From Paraburkholderia unamae (GTDB lineage: Bacteria; Pseudomonadota; Gammaproteobacteria; Burkholderiales; Burkholderiaceae): a stretch of 64,000 nt of DNA. Where the stretch lies: the NCBI RefSeq assembly GCF_003268775.1, contig NZ_QLSU01000015.1:124001-188000 (forward strand). The letters run 5' to 3'. This document shows, piece by piece, positions 50,599 to 60,400 of the stretch. The notes beneath the pieces were generated by a model, which did not search any database, was not told the DNA's origin, and saw nothing but the letters and a program-made list of their open reading frames with translations. How positions within the stretch are numbered: position 1 is the first letter of the stretch; each line of letters starts with the position of its first letter. Made by a program: the position numbers and the translations under genes.

Positions 50599-51087
50599 TC
50601 AGTCGGCGGCGTTTGTCGCGATGTTCCACTTCGTCTCGACGACGCCCCCTTCCTTCTGTCCCTTCGCGCTCTGCGGCTGGTACTCGACGTGGTATTTCTC
50701 GAAGTTAAGCGTGACGTGCTCGGTAAAGCGGTCCTCGCCGCCCGAACCGCCCTCGCTGATCGACGAAATGATCACGGTGGTGAACGTGATCTTGAAGTAT
50801 TCGAGCGGGTTGTCGCCGCCGGCCTTGCGCACCGTGAGCACGACCGTGTCGAAATGCTTGCCGTCCGCGCACTTGCCCATCAGGATCGGCGACGCTTTGT
50901 CGAGGTACTTCGTGATCGACAAATCCTGCACGTTGACCTTGCCTGCACCTCCGCCCGTTCCCATGTGCATCGTGCCGGATTGCGACATGCCCCAGCTCCA
51001 TGCAAGCACGTCGATTTCGTCCTTGTGCGTCTTGTCCTGCGACTCGCCCTTCACGTCGCCGATCTTGATGAAAATATCAACAGCCAT
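50599..51087 (-). CDS. hcp: T6SS tube protein Hcp (TssD)
   Basis: A 162-aa Hcp: D-I-F-I-K-I-G-D-V-K-G-E-S at the N-terminus, V-L-A-W-S-W-G-M-S-Q-S-G, and C-terminal N-F-E-K-Y-H-V-E-Y. GGAGA precedes the ATG. It forms hexameric rings of the inner tube. It lies 27 bases after tssC. Confidence 0.97.
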   Translation of the reverse strand: MAVDIFIKIGDVKGESQDKTHKDEIDVLAWSWGMSQSGTMHMGTGGGAGKVNVQDLSITKYLDKASPILMGKCADGKHFDTVVLTVRKAGGDNPLEYFKITFTTVIISSISEGGSGGEDRFTEHVTLNFEKYHVEYQPQSAKGQKEGGVVETKWNIATNAAD

Positions 51088-51114
51088 GTTTATTCTCCAC
51101 TCAGAAAGTACGCG

Positions 51115-52617
51115 TTAAGCCGCCTTCGCGGACGGCAGCTTGGACACCAGCCGCAACGAGACCGTGAGTCCCTCGAGCTGGTAGTGCGGGCGAAGGAAGA
51201 ATTTGGACGTGTAGTACCCGGGATTGCCCTCGACTTCCTCAATCACGACTTCTGCGGCGGCGAGTGGCCGGCGCGACTTCGACTCTTCAGTCGAGTGCGC
51301 CGGGTCGCCGTCAACGTACTGCAATATCCAGTTCTGCAACCAGCGCTGCATGTCATCCTTCTCCTTGAAACTGCCGACCTTGTCGCGCACGATGCACTTC
51401 AGGTAGTGCGCGAAACGGCTGCAAGCAAAGAGGTAAGGCAAACGCGCGGCGAGATTGGCATTCGCGGTGGCGTCGGGGTCGTCGTACTCCGCGGGTTTGT
51501 GCAGGGACTGGGCGCCGATGAACGCGGCGAAATCGGAATTCTTCTTGTGGATGAGCGGCATGAAGCCGTTCTTCGCGAGTTCGGCCTCGCGCCGGTCGCT
51601 GATCGCGATCTCGGTCGGGCATTTCATGTCCACGCCGCCGTCATCGGTCGGGAACGCATGCACGGGCAGGTTCTCCACCGCGCCGCCCGACTCGATGCCG
51701 CGAATGCGCGAGCACCAGCCATACTGCTTGAACGAGCGATTGATGTTGGCCGCCATGGCGTACGCCGCGTTGGCCCACGCGTACTTGCTGCTGTCCGCGC
51801 CGGCCGTGTCCTCTTCGAACGCGAATTCATCGACGGGATTCGTCTTCGCGCCATAAGGCGCGCGGGCGAGGAAGCGCGGCATGGCGAGGCCGATATAGCG
51901 CGCGTCCTCCGACTCGCGCAGCGAGCGCCAGGCGGCGTGCTCCGGCGTCTGGAAGATCTTCGTGAGGTCGCGCGGATTCGCGAGTTCCTGCCACGAGTCC
52001 ATGAGCATCACGGCAGGGTCGGCACCGGCGATAAAAGGGGCATGCGCCGCCGCAGCGATCTTCGCGATCTGCGTGAGCAGGTCGACGTCCGGCCCGCTGT
52101 TGTCGAAATAGCTGTCCATCACCAGCGCGCCATAGGGCTCGCCGCCGAACTGGCCGTACTCCTCCTCATAGAGCTTCTTGAAGATCGGGCTCTGGTCCCA
52201 CGGGGTGCCCTTGTACTTCTTGAGTGTCTTGTACAAGTCGGCTTTCGACACGTTCATCACGCGAATCTTGAGCGTCTCGTCGGTCTCGGTGTTGTTCACC
52301 AGATAGTGCAAACCGCGCCATGCGCTCTCGAGCTTCTGGAACGGCTCGGCGTGAATGATGAGGTTCACCTGGGCGGTGAGCTTTGCGTCGATCGCCGCGA
52401 TCATCGACTCGATGGTCGCGAGCACGTCGCCCGAAACGACAGCGGTGCCGCGCAGCGCTTCTTCCGCCAGCGTGCGCACAGCCGTTTCCACGGCTTCCTT
52501 CGCTTTGTCGCTGCGAGGCTTGAATTCCTTTTCCAGCAGGCTCGCAAATTCGCCGGCTTCGAGCATCTCGCCCGCCTGCTGCTGCGACTCCTGCCCCTGT
52601 GTGCTGGGTTCGGCCAT
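51115..52617 (-). CDS. tssC: T6SS sheath large subunit TssC
   Basis: A 500-aa sheath protein. ATG 52617 has GAGGGAG upstream. Signatures are E-P-F-Q-K-L-E-S-A-W-R-G-L-H-Y-L, D-S-Y-F-D-N-S-G-P-D-V-D, R-F-L-A-R-A-P-Y-G and the C-terminal F-F-L-R-P-H-Y-Q-L-E-G-L. The sheath contracts with TssB. The gene lies 23 bases after tssB. Confidence 0.97.
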   Translation of the reverse strand: MAEPSTQGQESQQQAGEMLEAGEFASLLEKEFKPRSDKAKEAVETAVRTLAEEALRGTAVVSGDVLATIESMIAAIDAKLTAQVNLIIHAEPFQKLESAWRGLHYLVNNTETDETLKIRVMNVSKADLYKTLKKYKGTPWDQSPIFKKLYEEEYGQFGGEPYGALVMDSYFDNSGPDVDLLTQIAKIAAAAHAPFIAGADPAVMLMDSWQELANPRDLTKIFQTPEHAAWRSLRESEDARYIGLAMPRFLARAPYGAKTNPVDEFAFEEDTAGADSSKYAWANAAYAMAANINRSFKQYGWCSRIRGIESGGAVENLPVHAFPTDDGGVDMKCPTEIAISDRREAELAKNGFMPLIHKKNSDFAAFIGAQSLHKPAEYDDPDATANANLAARLPYLFACSRFAHYLKCIVRDKVGSFKEKDDMQRWLQNWILQYVDGDPAHSTEESKSRRPLAAAEVVIEEVEGNPGYYTSKFFLRPHYQLEGLTVSLRLVSKLPSAKAA

Positions 52618-52640
52618 GTCAGACTCCCTCTCGTAGACGG

Positions 52641-53141
52641 TCATTCCTTCGGCTTGGGTGCGGACGCCAGCGCCTGGAGGAGCGTGGGATCCTTCAGGAG
52701 CTTCTGGATCAGTTCCTCGGCGCCAGTCTTGCCGTCCATGTAGGTCAGCAGGTTCTGCAACTGACCGCGCGCCTCGAGCAGCTTCGCGAGCGAGTCGACC
52801 TTGCGCGCGACCGCAGCCGGCGAAAAGTCGTCCATGCTCTCGAAGGTCATTTCGACCGGGAGGTTGCCCTCACCCGTCAGCACGTTCGGCACCTGCACGG
52901 CAACGCGCGGCTTCATCGACTTCAGGCGCTCGTCGAAATTGTCGACGTCGATTTCCAGAAACTTGCGCTCGGCCACCGGGGCGAGCGGGTCGGCCGGCTG
53001 TCCGGACAGGTCGGCCATCACGCCCATCACAAACGGCAAGTGCACCTTCTTTTCCGACCCGTACACCTCGACGTCGTATTCGATCTGCACGCGCGGCGCC
53101 CGGTTGCGTGCGATGAACTTCTGGCTGCTCTCTTTCGCCAC
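52641..53141 (-). CDS. tssB: T6SS sheath small subunit TssB
   Basis: A 166-aa protein. GTG at 53141 is chosen because AGGGGA stands seven bases upstream and the protein then begins with the conserved A-K-E-S-S-Q-K-F-I-A-R-N-R-A-P-R-V; an ATG at 53156 would add five residues. L-P-F-V-M-G-V-M-A-D-L-S-G and F-E-S-M-D-D-F-S-P are typical. Confidence 0.96.
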   Translation of the reverse strand: MAKESSQKFIARNRAPRVQIEYDVEVYGSEKKVHLPFVMGVMADLSGQPADPLAPVAERKFLEIDVDNFDERLKSMKPRVAVQVPNVLTGEGNLPVEMTFESMDDFSPAAVARKVDSLAKLLEARGQLQNLLTYMDGKTGAEELIQKLLKDPTLLQALASAPKPKE

Positions 53142-53217
53142 GGCAATTCCCCTCATCGATGCCGTGCCGACGCAGCGTCACTGCCGCGCGCCCACGGCGT
53201 TGCTGAACCTACCGGTC

Positions 53218-54258
53218 CTACTCGCTTTCCGTACCGCCGATCGTGCGCGCCTGCGCGAGTCCATCGGGCGCGAGATCCTCGAGAATTTCCATGAAGCTCT
53301 TGTCGACGAGCCGCCGTGCGCGAAGCAGAAGCAGAGGAAGCGGGCTGGATGGCTCGTTTCGTTCGTAATACTTACAGATCTTGTCGATAGCCCGTACGAC
53401 ATCCTCGCGCGACGATATTTCACCGGGCGGCGCGGCGGGAACGGGAGCAGCCGCCATTGCCGCGGGGCTCACAGCCGCGCCGTCGGCAGCGGCCCCCTCG
53501 CCATCGGGCGGCACGCCCGCGTGCGCCACGCGCTCGCCTAGAAACGCAGCGGCCTGGCGCAAGGGACGTACGAGCGCGTCGAGATCGATCGAGCGCGCGG
53601 CGCCCACCCGCTCGGTGACGAGCGTTTCGATCCGCGTCGTACTCTGCAACGCGGATTCCAGCGCCGCATGGACCTCGCGCGCGTTTTCACCGGCGTCGGC
53701 AATGGCCGCTTCGATCGAGGCGAGGGACGGCACCGACACGCCGCTCGGCGGCGTCACCGTGCCGCAGACGTATTCGAGATCGCGCAGCGTGACGGTGCCG
53801 TGTGCGCGCGAGAGCGCGAGCGGCGCGTCGCGCAGGTCGGCGAGCGTGCCGGTCTGGTCGACCAGCGCGGTGAGCGCGTTGATGCGCGCGGTAGGATCGT
53901 TGTCGTCGTCGGCGTCGAGGCGCGGATAAACATGATCCCAATGCTGATCCAGCATGCCCCCGATCAGTGCGAGTGCCTCGGCAAAGGCGACATAGCCGTC
54001 ACGGTTGAGCAGCGCGCGCGCGAGATACCCGGCCACACGCAGGTCGCGGCTCTTGCCGAGCAGGCTGAGCGCAAGCGCGTTGGCCTGCTTCCAGTCGGGC
54101 GGCACGGCATCAACTACGGTATCGCCAAACTGCACGTCGGGCTTGCCGCTGACCACGCGTTCGAGTTCCAGAAATTCCGGGTCGTATTCGACGTCTTCCC
54201 CGCATGGCAGCTCGGGCGACATTTCCGCGAGCAATGCCCCAGCATCTAGCGTGGCCAT
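53218..54258 (-). CDS. tssA: T6SS cap/assembly protein TssA
   Basis: A 346-aa protein. The N-terminal ImpA domain has G-E-D-V-E-Y-D-P-E-F and D-W-K-Q-A-N-A-L-A-L-S-L-L-G-K-S-R-D-L-R-V; the C-terminal domain ends with Y-Y-E-R-N-E-P-S-S-P-L-P-L-L-L-L-R-A, which marks the shorter TssA type. No Shine-Dalgarno is obvious before ATG 54258 or the GTG at 54294. It is the first gene of the minus-strand T6SS operon, facing the AT-rich control region. Confidence 0.9.
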   Translation of the reverse strand: MATLDAGALLAEMSPELPCGEDVEYDPEFLELERVVSGKPDVQFGDTVVDAVPPDWKQANALALSLLGKSRDLRVAGYLARALLNRDGYVAFAEALALIGGMLDQHWDHVYPRLDADDDNDPTARINALTALVDQTGTLADLRDAPLALSRAHGTVTLRDLEYVCGTVTPPSGVSVPSLASIEAAIADAGENAREVHAALESALQSTTRIETLVTERVGAARSIDLDALVRPLRQAAAFLGERVAHAGVPPDGEGAAADGAAVSPAAMAAAPVPAAPPGEISSREDVVRAIDKICKYYERNEPSSPLPLLLLRARRLVDKSFMEILEDLAPDGLAQARTIGGTESE

Positions 54259-54294
54259 GGTCTGGTGGTCTTTGGTTGGTGGGTCGTCGTTCAC

Positions 54295-55163
54295 GTGCCG
54301 CGCAACGGATCAGGCGTGGGTGACACGGCTATTCACGGCCGGATGCGCAGTGCTGGCGCAGTGCTGGATATGGCAGGCAAACGAGCGTGGCGCTTTTATT
54401 ACACGAGTCGTTGCGTAGTCCCGTTCCTTCGCGCAGGTGATGACGCTATCCCCAAGATCCGCTACCAGAATAGCACGTCACCGCCAAAAAAAAAGAGCAC
54501 TTCACCTCACTTGATGCCGTTCCTCCGACTTTTATTATTCGAATGTACTCAGGATGTTTTTAAATATTGATCGGCAATTTTTCGATGCATGACGGGCGAC
54601 GAAAAAGCATGTCTTCCTGCGAAATCTTGATGCATCGGAATCCTGCATACCGACACATCATGACAATACTTTCAGTCGAAGAAAATATCTTCTTTCCAAG
54701 GGTTAACGATCGTATACGAACGCTTAAAAATCGCGCGAAGTTTGAGAACGATACTTCACCATGATGAGACATCCTGCCTGTGCACCGTGGCGCCTGTTAC
54801 GTGCGCAAGCCCACATAGAATTTAATGCAGTTCGGATAATGTTTTTGAGCGTTGCAGCACGAATTAGTAGCCGATCTTTTATGTGGATGCGTAATAGAGC
54901 CGAATAACGGTTTATAAAATTTCACCGCTCTTCTTTCTTGTCATAAACACGCTCTGCTAATAGACTCGATTTGCAGGTCGAGCGATCCACGCATACGAAG
55001 TACACACGTCGCGGACATGCAGTCGATGTCAGGTCATGGCGGCACAACCCACCGCACCGGGTTGGCGCACGCCTGTGCCGTCCCATGTTGCGTACTGTCG
55101 CAAACCGCGCAGTCGTCGCGGTGCACGGAGCAAACGGCCGGCCGTCATCGTGCGAGGGAACAC
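54295..55163. other. AT-rich divergent control region of T6SS locus
   Basis: About 870 bases between tssA and the sigma-like gene. From about 54440 to 54980 it is strikingly AT-richer than its surroundings, with A9-type and T-rich runs (near 54486 and 54530). Short frames here lack ribosome sites and I do not call them. I found no convincing sigma-54 element. Its composition resembles H-NS-silenced promoter regions; that is inference. Confidence 0.5.
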
Positions 55164-55958
55164 GTGGCAAATACCGAAAGCGCAGCGCTCGCAGAAGCGG
55201 TAGAGGAAACGCGCGGCTTGCCGGATCTATGGCAACGCCGAACCTGCCTCACGCGAGACGAAATGGCTTCGCTCTATGCGATCGTGCGCCGGGCGCTAAC
55301 CAGCTATCATCCTTTCGAATTGCAGGCTCTGGGTGAGGACAAGGAAGAACTCGTTTCCCAGTTCCTGTTCTTCAAGGTCTTCCGGCTCGAGGCACCGGCT
55401 GCGGAACCCACGTTCCCGGCGCACAGCGCGCCTTCCAGCAGCCACGCCGTTTGCAGCTACTTCAGGCGCTATTTGATCGACTGCCTGCGCAGCGCAAGCC
55501 ACCGGCGCAACGTGTCGATCGACGAAGACGACGTCAAACTCGAGATCGACCGGCAGACCGCGCTGCAAGCCGACCCGGTCGGCACGGCACTGTTCCAGCA
55601 CGGCCACGACGAAGCGTCGATACGCGATGCGGCCGCGCAGTTCATCGACGACCTCGACGAGCCGGACCGCCTGGTGCTCGCTGGCAGCCTGGGCTGGCTA
55701 TCGGACGAGAAAGGCGGCCTTTCGCGGGTGGCCGCACGCTACCAGATCGCCTCATATCACTACCGCGCCCGCAAACTGGGCGTGACGCTGCGCAAAGGTT
55801 CGGTGCCCACCGACTTTGCACGCACTGGCATAGGGCGCTGGATCGAGCAGACACTCGGCATCGAAATCAGCGCGGACAACCGGCTTGCCATCCTTGCGGT
55901 GTTCGGCATTCTCGCCGAGCAGTCGTACGTGCGATGCGACATCGAAATGAATCAATAG
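55164..55958 (+). CDS. Putative sigma-70-like regulatory protein of T6SS locus
   Basis: A 264-aa protein. GTG at 55164 with GAGGGA close upstream; earlier in-frame starts give a Cys-rich, unlikely N-terminus. The region E-L-V-S-Q-F-L-F-F-K-V-F-R followed by Y-F-R-R-Y-L-I-D-C-L-R-S-A-S-H-R-R recalls sigma region 2, and L-S-R-V-A-A-R-Y-Q-I-A-S-Y-H-Y-R-A-R-K-L-G looks like a helix-turn-helix of region 4. The family is remote and the assignment tentative. It leads the short plus-strand pair with the PP2C gene, opposite to tssA, and may regulate secretion genes. Confidence 0.55.
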   Translation: MANTESAALAEAVEETRGLPDLWQRRTCLTRDEMASLYAIVRRALTSYHPFELQALGEDKEELVSQFLFFKVFRLEAPAAEPTFPAHSAPSSSHAVCSYFRRYLIDCLRSASHRRNVSIDEDDVKLEIDRQTALQADPVGTALFQHGHDEASIRDAAAQFIDDLDEPDRLVLAGSLGWLSDEKGGLSRVAARYQIASYHYRARKLGVTLRKGSVPTDFARTGIGRWIEQTLGIEISADNRLAILAVFGILAEQSYVRCDIEMNQ

Positions 55959-55993
55959 TCCGGATAACGCACGAACGAGGACGGGAGGCACAC

Positions 55994-56863
55994 GTGCAAC
56001 TGGCCTTCGCAAGCCTGACCGACAGGGGCGGACGGCAACGCAACGAAGACTCGCTCGGCGAATTCTCGAGCGAACGCCTGTTTTATTGCGTAGTTGCAGA
56101 CGGCGCGGGCGGCCACGGCGGCGGCGACAAGGCTTCGGCGATCGTGGTCGACACCGTGCTGGCCGACCTGCGCTATTTGACGATGGCCGAATTGCCGCCC
56201 TCGGGCGAACGGCTCGCCGCCGCGCTCGCGCATGCGAACGACAATATCGTCGAAGAGCAGTCGCACGGGCCGCCTCATCTGCGCGAAATGCGCTCGACGG
56301 CGACGCTGCTCGCCATCGATCGCGAGCGACGGACTGCCGCGTGGGCGCATTGCGGCGACACCCGGCTCTATTGCTTTCGAGCGGGTTGCATCGAAGCGCA
56401 GACGCGCGACCACAGCATGGTGCAGGAAATGGTGGACGCAAGACTCCTCAGCGCCGATGCGGCGCGCCATCATCCACGGCGCAACTTGCTGTATTCGGCA
56501 CTTGGCACACTGGAGGGCCTGAACGTTACGGCGCGCCCCGGGACTTTCGGGTTGCAGCCACGCGACGCGTTTCTCATCTGCACCGATGGCTTTTGGGAAT
56601 ACGTGGACGAGGACACCATGCTCGCGGCACTCAGCCAGGCCACGAGCCCTCGTGCCTGGCTCGACGCGCTCGGCGCACACGTGCGCGCGCTCGCAAAGCC
56701 GGGCAACGACAACTTCAGCGCGAGCGCGGTGTGGGTGGCCGGTGATACGGCTGGCGAGATGACGCTCGCCACACGGGCCGAGCCAGGCGCGGAAAAACAG
56801 AAAGTCAGTGTTACTGACGATGAAGCGACGATCATGCAACCCGTAAGGAAAGCGGACGCTTAA
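55994..56863 (+). CDS. PP2C-type Ser/Thr protein phosphatase (PppA-like)
   Basis: A 289-aa phosphatase; GTG at 55994 with GGGAGG five bases upstream. Metal-binding motifs are R-N-E-D-S near residue 16, V-V-A-D-G-A-G-G-H-G-G-G-D, C-G-D-T-R-L-Y, C-T-D-G-F-W-E and D-N-F-S. In HSI-I-type systems PppA removes the phosphate that PpkA puts on Fha. Here Fha is in the divergent operon and no kinase gene is visible. The gene follows the sigma-like gene by 35 bases. Confidence 0.88.
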   Translation: MQLAFASLTDRGGRQRNEDSLGEFSSERLFYCVVADGAGGHGGGDKASAIVVDTVLADLRYLTMAELPPSGERLAAALAHANDNIVEEQSHGPPHLREMRSTATLLAIDRERRTAAWAHCGDTRLYCFRAGCIEAQTRDHSMVQEMVDARLLSADAARHHPRRNLLYSALGTLEGLNVTARPGTFGLQPRDAFLICTDGFWEYVDEDTMLAALSQATSPRAWLDALGAHVRALAKPGNDNFSASAVWVAGDTAGEMTLATRAEPGAEKQKVSVTDDEATIMQPVRKADA

Positions 56864-56906
56864 GGCCGCGGCGATTGCGCTGATCGAAAAAATGCTGCTT
56901 GACTCT

Positions 56907-57437
56907 TCATCCGCGGAGCAAAACCGTGTGCCCCGAAAACACGCCACCGGCCGGGTGAACAAGACACACCGCTGCCCGGACGTCGTTGATCACTTGATAT
57001 GACGGAAGCGAGTTCAACTTGGGTTCGGACAAGCCATACCAGGGATCGAGACAGACGAGCGAACCTCCCCGTGTTCTAGCTGCACACACCACAAAGTGCC
57101 CAGCGTTGTTTGGCCAGCCGATCCTTGTAATGAACGGGAAGTCTGCCAATAAGGCGAACTCCTTGAAATTCTTGATAAAGGTTGCCGTGGCACCAAAGCC
57201 GACTCTTTGCATCGCTGAGGCAAGCGCGCCAAAAGACGCTGTCCCCTTGCCTTCCTGGTAGCCATCTGGAAGCAACTCGCAAATTTGTCGGATGCGTACT
57301 TCGCCGCCAGCAGGGCACGCCTGCTGCACGATTCGCTCGATCATATAGATACACGCAGGGCCGCAGGTGTCAGCGCGTTCCTGCAACCAGATGTACTGAC
57401 TATTGCCGTCATCATCAGTATCAGTAAGCTCGGACAT
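56907..57437 (-). CDS. C39-like (papain-fold) cysteine peptidase
   Basis: A 176-aa protein without signal peptide. Cys25 in A-D-T-C-G-P-A-C-I-Y-M-I, His114 in N-A-G-H-F-V-V-C and Asp131 in V-C-L-D-P-W-Y-G form a complete C39/C70-like triad. It comprises little more than the peptidase domain. It lies 48 bases behind the giant exoprotein gene on the same strand, and its other neighbour is the convergent PP2C gene. It might trim the exoprotein, or be a secreted toxin. Both are inference. Confidence 0.7.
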   Translation of the reverse strand: MSELTDTDDDGNSQYIWLQERADTCGPACIYMIERIVQQACPAGGEVRIRQICELLPDGYQEGKGTASFGALASAMQRVGFGATATFIKNFKEFALLADFPFITRIGWPNNAGHFVVCAARTRGGSLVCLDPWYGLSEPKLNSLPSYQVINDVRAAVCLVHPAGGVFSGHTVLLRG

Positions 57438-57485
57438 GGCAAGATTCCACAGTAGAAGCCGACAGCGAACATCAACCTCAACGCT

Positions 57486-60400
57486 TCAGAAGTCTCCACA
57501 CCCATGTTGCCCGTTAAGCAGCATGCAACTGTTCAGATTGGGTTGCGAGCGCACGCGCTTCCACTCCACCGCGAGCAGGTCCTGGTTCTCTCCGGGCGGC
57601 GCGGTGGTAAAGAGCGGCTGGTTCGAGCCCACGCAAATGTTCGTACCCTGAAGGTTGTTCTCGTAGACGAAGGTCTTCTCGCTCGGTCCGAAGAAAGACT
57701 GCAAGCCGCTCACAGCGAGAGGCAAGTCGGGCGCATACGTGGGCTGCGGCACAACCACATTCAACGTGCCCGGCTGTTCGATCACGATGTAACCCACGCC
57801 TGAAAGGAATGAAGGATCGATCGCGTACTGGCCGGGCAGCGAACCGGAATTCGCGCTCGTCGAGAGCGTGCCCGACAATGCGCCAGCGGCCGTGTCGCCG
57901 TTGATGAGCCCGCTCGTCGTATACGTGAAGTTCGGGTTCGGCGCGCCCCACACTCGCGTCACGCCGTTCGCGGTTACGGTCACGGTGGGCCGCGCGACAT
58001 AGACGAAGTGGTCGCCCGTGAGCGGCACGGTGCCGCCCCATACGCAGCCGGCCCCGAAACTACAGCCGTAGAAGTTAGGCTGCAACGTGTTGGGCTGTAC
58101 GTTGCCGCGCGTTTCCCCAACCCAGGTGGACACCCAGATGCGCCAGCCATTATTCGCGCTCACGGAACCGGTACCGTTGTCGGTGAACACTCCGTTCTCC
58201 ATCACGAGATCGATCGTGCCGCCCGCGCTCAGGTTCGTGTTGGCGCCGCCCGTCGGACCGCCTGCCGATGCCGCGCCGCCGCCAAGGCCGATACCACCCG
58301 TTGCAGCCTGAGCGAGCAGGTTGCCGGTGAGGTTCGAGTTGGTCGCGTCGATCGTGGCCGCCGTGTTCGACGCCGCATCGAACGAATGGCTCACGATCGG
58401 GCCAATCACAAAGCTCGTCGAGTTCAGGAAGTTCACGTTGCCGACGTTGAGCATGGCGAGCACGCCCACGTTGTTCTCCGGGTCGTTCAGCGTGAAATTG
58501 CCTGGGCCGTCGAGCAGCAACCCGGCCGCCTGAATGCCGCCGGGGTCCGTGACCGCGCCCGCCGAAGCCAGCGTGAGCGTGTTGGCGCCAAGCGAAATAC
58601 CGTAGAGCAGTTGAATGCCCTGGCTGCCTGCGCCCAAATTCATGAGCGTCAGATTCTCGTTCATGCTGGGCTTGGTCAGCGACGTGCATGAGCTAGACGA
58701 GGCGCATACGCCACTCACCGTGATGAGTCCCGTTTGCGTGCTGGAGCCGAGCACGAATGTCGAGAAGCCGCTGAACAGTGAGAACGCCGTCGCGTCGATG
58801 CTCAGGCCTGGCGCGCCCGTGCCGAACAGTGTGATCGGTGTGCCGTCCAGCGCAGTGAAGTTGAAGGTCCCCGGGTTGACGCTCGCGGGCATCAGCGCGA
58901 GCGTGCCGTCGTTCGCCGTGATGGTCGCGCCGTCGTTGACGAAGCTGGACGTGGTGCCGTCGTTGGCAGCGCGCAGGGCGAGTGTGCCGTTGGTGCCGGC
59001 GTTGACCTTCACGGGGCCGGATGCGTAAGTGAACGTACTCGGCACAGGCGCGGCGCCGAAGGCGAGGCCGGCATCGGCCGTGTTGGTCGAACCCGCGATC
59101 GAAATCGTGGTGTTGGGCGCCGTGGCGGAGATCGTGCCGTTATAGATGAGCGTGCCGTAGTCGTATTGGGTGCCGCCGTTGGTCGGGCCCGTTGCCACGC
59201 CCCGGATGTCGATGGTGCCGGCGTTGCTGGAGGTGATCGTCGAGCCGCCGGCGACGAGGACGCCTTGGGCGTTGGTGCCGAAGCCGCTGCCGTCAATGGT
59301 AAGCGTACCGCTGCCGGTCGTGACCGAGGTGGGCGTGGTGACCGTGCCGGGCACGAGGCTCGTAAGCACCACGCCGTCCGAGGACAGGCCGCTCGCAGGC
59401 GTACCCGTCGTATTGCCCTTAAGCGTGATCGCGCCGCCGCTCGATGTGACGGTTGCGCCGACAAGATCGACCGCGACGCTGCCAGTTTGCGTCGCGGGTA
59501 CGTTGCCGGTGACTGAAATGGCGCCGCTGCCAGTCTGGATCGTCGGCTGCACGGTGGTTCCAGCGGCGAAGCCGCCATCGAGATACACGCCATACGCGTA
59601 GGACGTCGCGCCCGCCGTCGTGCCGTTCAACGTCACGCCACCCTGGTCGGTCAGAATCGAACTGCCGACCGTCCACACCCCATACCCGTCCGCTGTCCCC
59701 CCCGGCGCATCGTTCACTGTTCCGGTTGCCTGCACGGTGCCGGCGTTCGCGGTTAGCAGCATGTTGCTGAGGCGCACACCGGTGCCGCTTTTCGCCACGT
59801 TGGCCGTCCCGTTGAGCGTCATCGCTCCATTGGCCGTTGTCAGCGCGCCGTTGTCGAGTTCCACGCCGCGCGCGTAATTACCGGCCGCCGTCCCTGTGAT
59901 CTCGATCGTGCCGTTGCCCGTCGTTGAGAGCGTGGGGTTTGACGCGCTGCCTGGGGCGAAAACGCTGCCCGTCGGGTATGCACCGACCATGTACACGCCG
60001 TAGCTGAAGCTGAACGGCGCTCCCTGACCGGCGATTCCGCTGGTGCCGTAGAACGTAATCGAGCCGCCCGTGGAACTGACGCCGCTGTAACTGAACAGCA
60101 CGCCGTTACCCAGCGCGTTCGAATTGCCGGTGATCGATACGTTGCCGGTCGTCGTCGTGAGCTTCGAATCGTAGATCCATGTCCCGTTCTTGTAGTCCAC
60201 CGCGCCGGACGCGCTTTGGCCCGTGCCGACCACCGTCACGTTGCCACTCGTCGTGTCGACCGTGGTGCCGGTCAGGAGCGCGCCGGTCGCCACATGAGGG
60301 TCGGAAACCGCGCTGCTCGCCGTACCCGTAATCGAAACGTTGCCGCCTCCTGTCGATATCGAAGACGTGCCGATGGCGAAACCATATGCATTCTGCGCAG

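Noticed and set aside
54567..54764. Small frame of 65 codons in the AT-rich region before the T6SS operon
   Set aside because: Starts at TTG without a ribosome site and resembles no protein family; expected by chance in AT-rich DNA.
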